A DNA stretch of 64,000 bases from Owenia fusiformis. Taxonomy: Eukaryota > Annelida > Polychaeta > Sabellida > Oweniidae. Below are positions 61,801-64,000 of this stretch, piece by piece (the first letter of the stretch is position 1; every line of letters starts with the position of its first letter). The notes under the pieces were generated by a model. That model was not told where the DNA came from. It saw nothing but the letters and a program-made list of their open reading frames with translations, and searched no databases. The stretch covers positions 23,202,455 to 23,266,454 of the forward strand of contig CAIIXF020000002.1 in NCBI GenBank assembly GCA_903813345.2, written 5' to 3'. The position numbers were made by a program, and so were the translations under genes.

Positions 61801-64000
61801 GTAAACTTTTATCTGACAATTCTCAGATGGCTAAAATGGATTTAATACTTTGATATTTCAACCTGACATTTGGACTCAGATCTCCCAGACCCACAGCCAT
61901 TTCCAGTGTTATACAGGTACTTACCCAGCAGATGCCATAAGCTCCTGTATCTGTTCTCCTAACTTCTCTTTCATGGATTCAGCCTCTATCAATTTGCTGC
62001 ACAGCTGTGTTGATTGGTCTATAGCTGTTTGAAGTTCTTTATTTAATGAACGGTTCTCATGCTGCAACAAAAATGTGAGACTAGTTAACTCATAGCAGTA
62101 GCAGTATACTATTTTAGTGAAGGGTTCTCACTAGGCTTTTTCCGGAGTCTAATTTTACATTTTTTTCACATTATTTGCAGTAAAACTGTTTAGAAAATAC
62201 ATAAAACTGGATACAAACAAGGAATAGGAAGTCAGAAACCTTTTAGAAATAAATATTGGGATTAAAATAGCGAGATAATCTTAAGAAGTATGTTGAAAAG
62301 TATATTAATAGGATATCTCTGATCTCACATGGGGGAGAAGTAGTCGCGATACCACGGAAAAAGTAGCCACAATACCGCTAAAAATCCGGGGTCTAAAAAT
62401 TTCCTGGTGAGAACCCTGTAGTGGATCTAAACATATGGTCCACTCTTTTTCAAACAAGGCATTCAAAATGTAAAATGTCACCACCTATTTGATACAGACA
62501 CCAAAAACAAGAGTTGGAGACTATAACAATATGTCACCACTTTTTGTGGTGACATAAAAACCAAATATGTATTTTGGATGAGTTTACTCACACCAGGGTG
62601 AGGCCAATTTAGTTTGTGAACTCAAGGTTCAACGGATGTGTTGTATTTTAGTGTATTTTTATTAGGTAATCCAATAAAAGATAGAGATCAACGATTATTG
62701 ATCTTTCTTGTGTCAATTCATTGGATTTACCATAGCTTGTCAGTGCCAGTAATTATTCATACAATAAGAAAATGGCTCTATTTCCATAAAAAAATTAACA
62801 GCATTAATGCAACAAAATCCCAAGTCTGATATAGAAAATGTACATATACGAGATGATGTGATCTTTCTCAAGGAGCTCTTACATCCACTCTCCCTTTGCT
62901 ATTTTTGTACATACCTCTAATTGGTTATTTCTGTCTCTGAGGGCTCTTACATCCACCCCCTCCAGTGAACCATTCAGCACCCCAACACCAGCACCACCTA
63001 TTGTTTGTAGTTGTAAATTCTGCACCTAAAAATAATAACAAATATCCTCTGTAGATTATTCTTAAAGGACACTTAAACTCATGAATCAGACCATTAGTAA
63101 ATGTTTAAATGAATTTTACAGGTTAGTGAAATTAACTAAGTCTAAACTCGTATTACACCCTATGCAGACAGAGCCTGTGGGAAATATTGGGTGCGGCGCA
63201 AATGAGCGGAGGGTGCGGAGCTAACGGTCATTTTTTAATTTAAAATTGGGATATTTCTGAAACTAAGCCGTTTTGGGACTTCAAATATATCAAGATATGT
63301 GTATTTGACACCAAATATCAATAAAATTGTGAAAATAGTAGTGCAATTCATTTTATAGCGACGCAGTATGCCTTAAACATTTCCCAGACCTATATATTTT
63401 GAGACTATCCTTTTAATACTGCGTCCCCAGCATTCATAATAAAAAATGGTGTTCAAGATACACTACCCATGCAAATTATTTTTGCATCTTGGAAGCCAGG
63501 CAGTATCTGTGTGATTTCATAAAAATTCGGAAATGTTCTTCAGATATGAGCCCCTCTAAATATTGGGTGCGGAGGTACGTTTATGGAGCTCCTCCGCACC
63601 CAATATTTAGAGGGGGCTCATATCTGAAAAACATTTCCGAATTTTTATAAAGTCACACAGATACTGCCTGGCTTCCAAGATGCAAAAATAATTTGTACAG
63701 ATAGTGTACCTTGAACACCATTTTTTATTCAGAGAATATTTCCAACCTTTGATATATTTTTCGGAAACAAAGTTCATTGACAGCAAATTTTGTGGTACAA
63801 GTTGAACATTTTGTGATGTAATTTCATATAATTCAACCCACCAATTGTTTCAGTCTTAAAATCTCAGCAGCCTGGGGATCTCTGTTGACCACTGGTTTAT
63901 TTTTAATTTTCCTTGCTCTGTCAGCATAACGCAGTGTATTTATGGACTCTTCCATGTTGCTATCTGCTGGGCTGACACAGGCAATCATTACAGTGTGGCT
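43857..64000 (-). CDS. KIF4: Chromokinesin KIF4, C-terminal 968 aa (5' end outside window)
   Basis: Exons, 5' to 3': 64000-63842 (partial), 63025-62915, 62061-61925, 61669-61507, 61188-61078, 60782-60690, 58480-58377, 57576-57432, 57264-57154, 56466-56356, 52363-52274, 52033-51893, 51545-51484, 51336-51170, 50464-50331, 49579-49496, 49168-49091, 48557-48447, 47811-47632, 46984-46904, 45571-45509, 44880-44704, 44150-43857. Phases close exactly. The first exon holds the end of the kinesin motor ([20 protein letters not shown]). A long coiled-coil stalk follows ([29 protein letters not shown]). Then come an acidic stretch ending WQPG, a Cys-rich segment (44880-44704, nine Cys; the human equivalent binds an iron-sulfur cluster), basic nuclear-import-like runs and a C-terminal SSFFS. 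KIF4 moves on microtubules, binds chromatin and PRC1, and shapes chromosomes and the spindle midzone. Two introns/exons carry junction arrays, and one intron hosts a TRIM gene. Confidence 0.93.
44862..45130 (-). repeat. Tandem array spanning the KIF4 Cys-rich exon acceptor, 5 copies
   Basis: The unit is intron end plus CTAG plus the first 18 exon bases (GGCCACAACAAATCAGGC). Acceptor boundaries follow at 44880 (real exon), then 56, 112, 168 and 224 bp upstream; the CTAG words sit at 44881, 44937, 44993, 45049 and 45105. The period is exactly 56 bp. Copies differ at single bases. Confidence 0.95.
45719..45800. mobile_element. Fragment of the GTGATCTCCCCAG element
   Basis: AGTGATCTCCCCAGGATTTT followed by CTCAGGTGG and CCACAATTCAGAC matches the first 80 bp of 14252-14455. 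The rest is absent. Confidence 0.7.
46291..46862. mobile_element. Inverted-repeat element in a KIF4 intron, about 570 bp
   Basis: The left tip AATCTAACCCTACTATCACA and the complement of the right tip, CCAATCTACCCTTACCCCCT plus ATCACACCAAA, are inverted relatives. A poly-G run (about 46285-46294) adjoins the left end. No transposase is seen. Confidence 0.72.
48253..48424. mobile_element. 172-bp element with GCAGGGGTTTCA inverted ends
   Basis: The left end GCAGGGGTTTCATT and the right end GTGAAACCCCTGC pair. Interior words GCCTGTT and AACAGGC recur in both orientations. It lies 23 bp from the donor of KIF4 exon 48557-48447. Confidence 0.72.
50493..50698 (+). repeat. Dispersed repeat, copy 2
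   Basis: It matches 4925-5140 along about 205 bp in the same orientation, with scattered substitutions and small indels. It lies in the KIF4 intron upstream of exon 50464-50331. Confidence 0.8.
51040..51192 (-). repeat. Duplicated exon end plus donor in KIF4
   Basis: The end of exon 51336-51170 and its donor (ATGCAGAGAAATTC, then AAAG/GTATTGTC) recur about 120 bp into the intron, near 51040-51066, as a 26-base exact match. Using the intronic copy as an exon would need the TTTCAG acceptor near 51105 and would hit a stop in the required phase. The model therefore skips it and joins 51170 to 50464. Confidence 0.75.
52470..53135. repeat. Direct duplication of about 300 bp, ending in a GACA microsatellite
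   Basis: Both copies (about 52470-52763 and 52788-53111) start GACAAATCAATGTTAACTAA. They share CATTTTTGTCTC-type sequence, GGCGAGCTTTTGAACCAGGA, and end CGTGCCACT.TTGTTGACGG. The second copy continues into (GACA)n at 53108-53132. Non-coding; within the KIF4 intron that hosts the TRIM gene. Confidence 0.8.
53868..55718 (+). CDS. Intronless TRIM-NHL type E3 ubiquitin ligase, 616 aa
   Basis: A single uninterrupted frame. A C3HC4 RING finger lies at about 15-62 ([22 protein letters not shown]), then B-box 1 at about 97-140 ([17 protein letters not shown]) and B-box 2 at about 160-203 ([14 protein letters not shown]). A coiled coil lies at about 205-310. The C-terminal half (about 370-616) looks like NHL beta-propeller blades ([46 protein letters not shown]). 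No filamin domain is evident. The RING predicts ubiquitin ligase activity; the target is unknown. Such intronless TRIM genes are expanded in molluscs and other invertebrates. It lies antisense in the KIF4 intron 52364-56355. The order matches TRIM56/TRIM2/3-like proteins; no ortholog is assigned. Confidence 0.92.
   Translation: MASNVDDHCKAALKCALCQDILSDPRTLPCLHSYCLKCLHSLIEKSDLQGGSFNCPECRHECIVPQQGVAEFKVSPTIAFLIDVYKDSNDQTQDPECSICFDTYEKHTPANIRCLECNKSFCTTCQKTHDSLLKGHKILDLTGDRANDLETAFQMVKERTVYCKIHPNKPIEYFCKADKTVLCQSCFTINHSGHPCEDINETAAKNTKQIGALISKGNQLVDLYEKAIDNTQVCKSELEQNTENVIAEIINDMNTLLETVRSTYESFIEQVTREKQTNVKQVVSHIGHLELDKSIIKSQVNKYCAMVEHGHPVEIAGLAEQVNQKSEEWNEQPKMEFDAKINVQFKVGTCYDDKVEYGQVTTIQKVKLHENIISGLLGTPEGQYVVTGATTSRAAIYDKSHNLVKDLGRNFYDITYTNEGNLAATSSDTDTISILQPDGTHQHDLECKGLKNLEGITLNSAGEFIVCDWELEAVYKVDTSTGETKQQFKPGMFESPRYVACNSKDVAIISNWDGHIVKGINRDGTEVFSYGEHGDGEGQLSCPCGVCTDAGDYIFVADQENHRVHMLDPNGRFVRYMLTEKDGLEEPTAVTIDHDGNLLVGDDDGNLYIVKYMYRE
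55832..55922 (+). pseudogene. Partial duplicate of the TRIM 3' end
   Basis: CACAATTGATCATGATGGCA, then AATCTTATTGTTGG and GTGAAATACAGAGAATAAG, repeat the last ~90 bases of the TRIM coding region, including its stop. Three diverged copies of the following tract (words ATTCTATTAG.AATGG at about 55765, 56027 and 56155) suggest further duplication of the 3' flank. Confidence 0.75.
56990..57112. repeat. Dispersed element ending in a GTCACCAC hairpin
   Basis: It starts GACCACCTGCCATTTGATAC and ends in the hairpin TGTCACCACTTCTTGTGGTG. A related copy is at 62470-62562, and a fragment (CCTGCCATTTGTTACAGATG) lies near 50965. Confidence 0.65.
57822..58115 (+). pseudogene. 97-aa frame resembling the N-terminus of Crypton-type proteins
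   Basis: After [17 protein letters not shown] the frame reads [20 protein letters not shown] and TKKNLK. This recalls the N-terminal segment of tyrosine-recombinase (Crypton/DUF3504-like) proteins, recognised from memory. The following recombinase domain is absent: the frame runs into a palindromic element at 58115. It is probably a decayed transposon fragment within a KIF4 intron, on the opposite strand. Confidence 0.35.
58115..58228. mobile_element. 114-bp palindromic element
   Basis: GACCTCTCC at the left pairs with GGAGAGGTC at the right. Inner TTTACTGTCAAAATTATATC pairs with GATATAATTTTGACAGTAAA. A long hairpin with a small loop is possible. Confidence 0.8.
58636..59935. mobile_element. 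GTGATCTC element interrupted by a mariner
   Basis: The left part (58636-58765: GTGATCTCTCCAGC, CCCACTTGAAAATGAG) and right part (59852-59935: TGCACCCACTTGAGAGAAAA) together make one copy of the family at 14252-14455. They are separated by the mariner at 58766-59851. Confidence 0.65.
58766..59851 (-). mobile_element. Mariner-like element with decayed transposase
   Basis: The terminal repeats carry TGATCAATAAGTAATGGACG at both ends (inverted), continuing through GACCAATCCCTT.GATTTTC. TA flanks both sides. On the minus strand, 59473-59174 reads [14 protein letters not shown] and later [11 protein letters not shown], the second and third catalytic blocks of a mariner transposase. Only the last third of the frame is open, so the copy is inactive. 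Length 1086 bp; mariners are usually about 1.3 kb. Confidence 0.85.
60010..60715 (-). repeat. Minisatellite spanning a KIF4 exon donor, 14 copies
   Basis: The unit on the coding strand is ATTAGAGTAGACTATGAG (exon end) plus GTGAGATGTTTTACC and onward. The real donor is at 60690/60689. Other boundaries include 60642, 60594, 60538, 60479, 60431 and 60383. The basic period is 48 bp (16 codons), and some units are 8-11 bp longer through an AATTAAAAAC insert. Nine of 14 copies keep GTGAG; five read GAGGGG and have lost the donor. The frame stays open for two further units past the exon ([15 protein letters not shown]). Confidence 0.93.
61363..61508 (-). repeat. 73-bp tandem duplication abutting a KIF4 donor
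   Basis: Two copies (61363-61435 and 61436-61508) share TAGAATGGATTATTCTGAAT and CTAACC. The second copy ends at the exon/intron boundary 61507/61506 and carries donor GTTAGT; the first carries an intronic copy, AAG/GTTAGT. Confidence 0.8.
62121..62417. mobile_element. 297-bp element with AGGGTTCTCAC inverted ends
   Basis: The left end AGGGTTCTCACTAGG pairs with the right end CCTGGTGAGAACCCT. An internal near-repeat reads GTAGTCGCGATACCAC / GTAGCCACAATACCGC. It lies in a KIF4 intron. Confidence 0.72.
63438..63729. mobile_element. Near-perfect 292-bp palindrome
   Basis: The left arm starts AATAAAAAATGGTGTTCAAG and the right arm ends CTTGAACACCATTTTTTATT. The arms are about 140 bp, with a centre near 63583. 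Inner pairs include CCTCTAAATATTGGGTGCGG. It lies in the KIF4 intron right after the motor-domain exon. A related GGGTGCGG tract lies at about 63190. Confidence 0.85.

Overview
This is nuclear DNA from an animal. It is AT-rich, the genes have many introns with canonical GT/AG junctions, the coding order is metazoan, and the window is full of DNA transposons, foldback elements and retroelements. The protein set (PRMT9, TMEM184C, spartin, KIF4, an intronless TRIM-NHL gene) and a Steamer/Mag-like LTR retrotransposon suggest a marine invertebrate, perhaps a bivalve or another lophotrochozoan. The species cannot be fixed from the sequence alone.

Layout. PRMT9 runs on + (1627-8647, 9 coding exons, about 797 aa). 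It converges on TMEM184C on - (27668-14935, 9 coding exons, about 595 aa), with 6.3 kb of repeat-rich spacer between the two stop codons. The TMEM184C introns carry a 3.2 kb inverted duplication of a CXC-domain pseudogene, a Tc1/mariner deletion derivative, a 5'-truncated LINE, a degenerate mariner and a near-perfect foldback element. Upstream of TMEM184C is a terminal-inverted-repeat element (28226-34798), into which a complete 5.2 kb LTR retrotransposon (29085-34260) has inserted. Its two 163-bp LTRs look identical, it has a 5-bp target duplication, and it has one 1421-aa gag-pol frame. Spartin (SPART, + 35899-41058, 7 exons, 566 aa) follows, divergent from TMEM184C and convergent with KIF4. 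KIF4 occupies 43857-64000 on -. Twenty-three exons covering the end of the motor domain, the whole stalk and the Cys-rich tail are present, and most of the motor domain lies beyond the right edge. An intronless TRIM gene (+ 53868-55718) sits inside a KIF4 intron on the opposite strand.

The most unusual feature is a recurring pattern. Tandem arrays or duplications repeatedly straddle or abut exon-intron junctions, multiplying the splice site together with a few exon bases. Clear arrays occur at the acceptors of PRMT9 exon 5 (16 copies, 55/52-bp unit), TMEM184C exon 8 (7 copies, exact 97-bp unit) and the KIF4 Cys-rich exon (5 copies, exact 56-bp unit), and at a KIF4 stalk-exon donor (14 copies, mostly 48-bp unit). 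Two smaller duplications lie at other KIF4 donors. All exon models were built by hand from splice sites, conserved reading frame and remembered family similarity. The phases close exactly for all four spliced genes. PRMT9 and TMEM184C also sit tail to tail in the human genome, so this looks like old conserved microsynteny.
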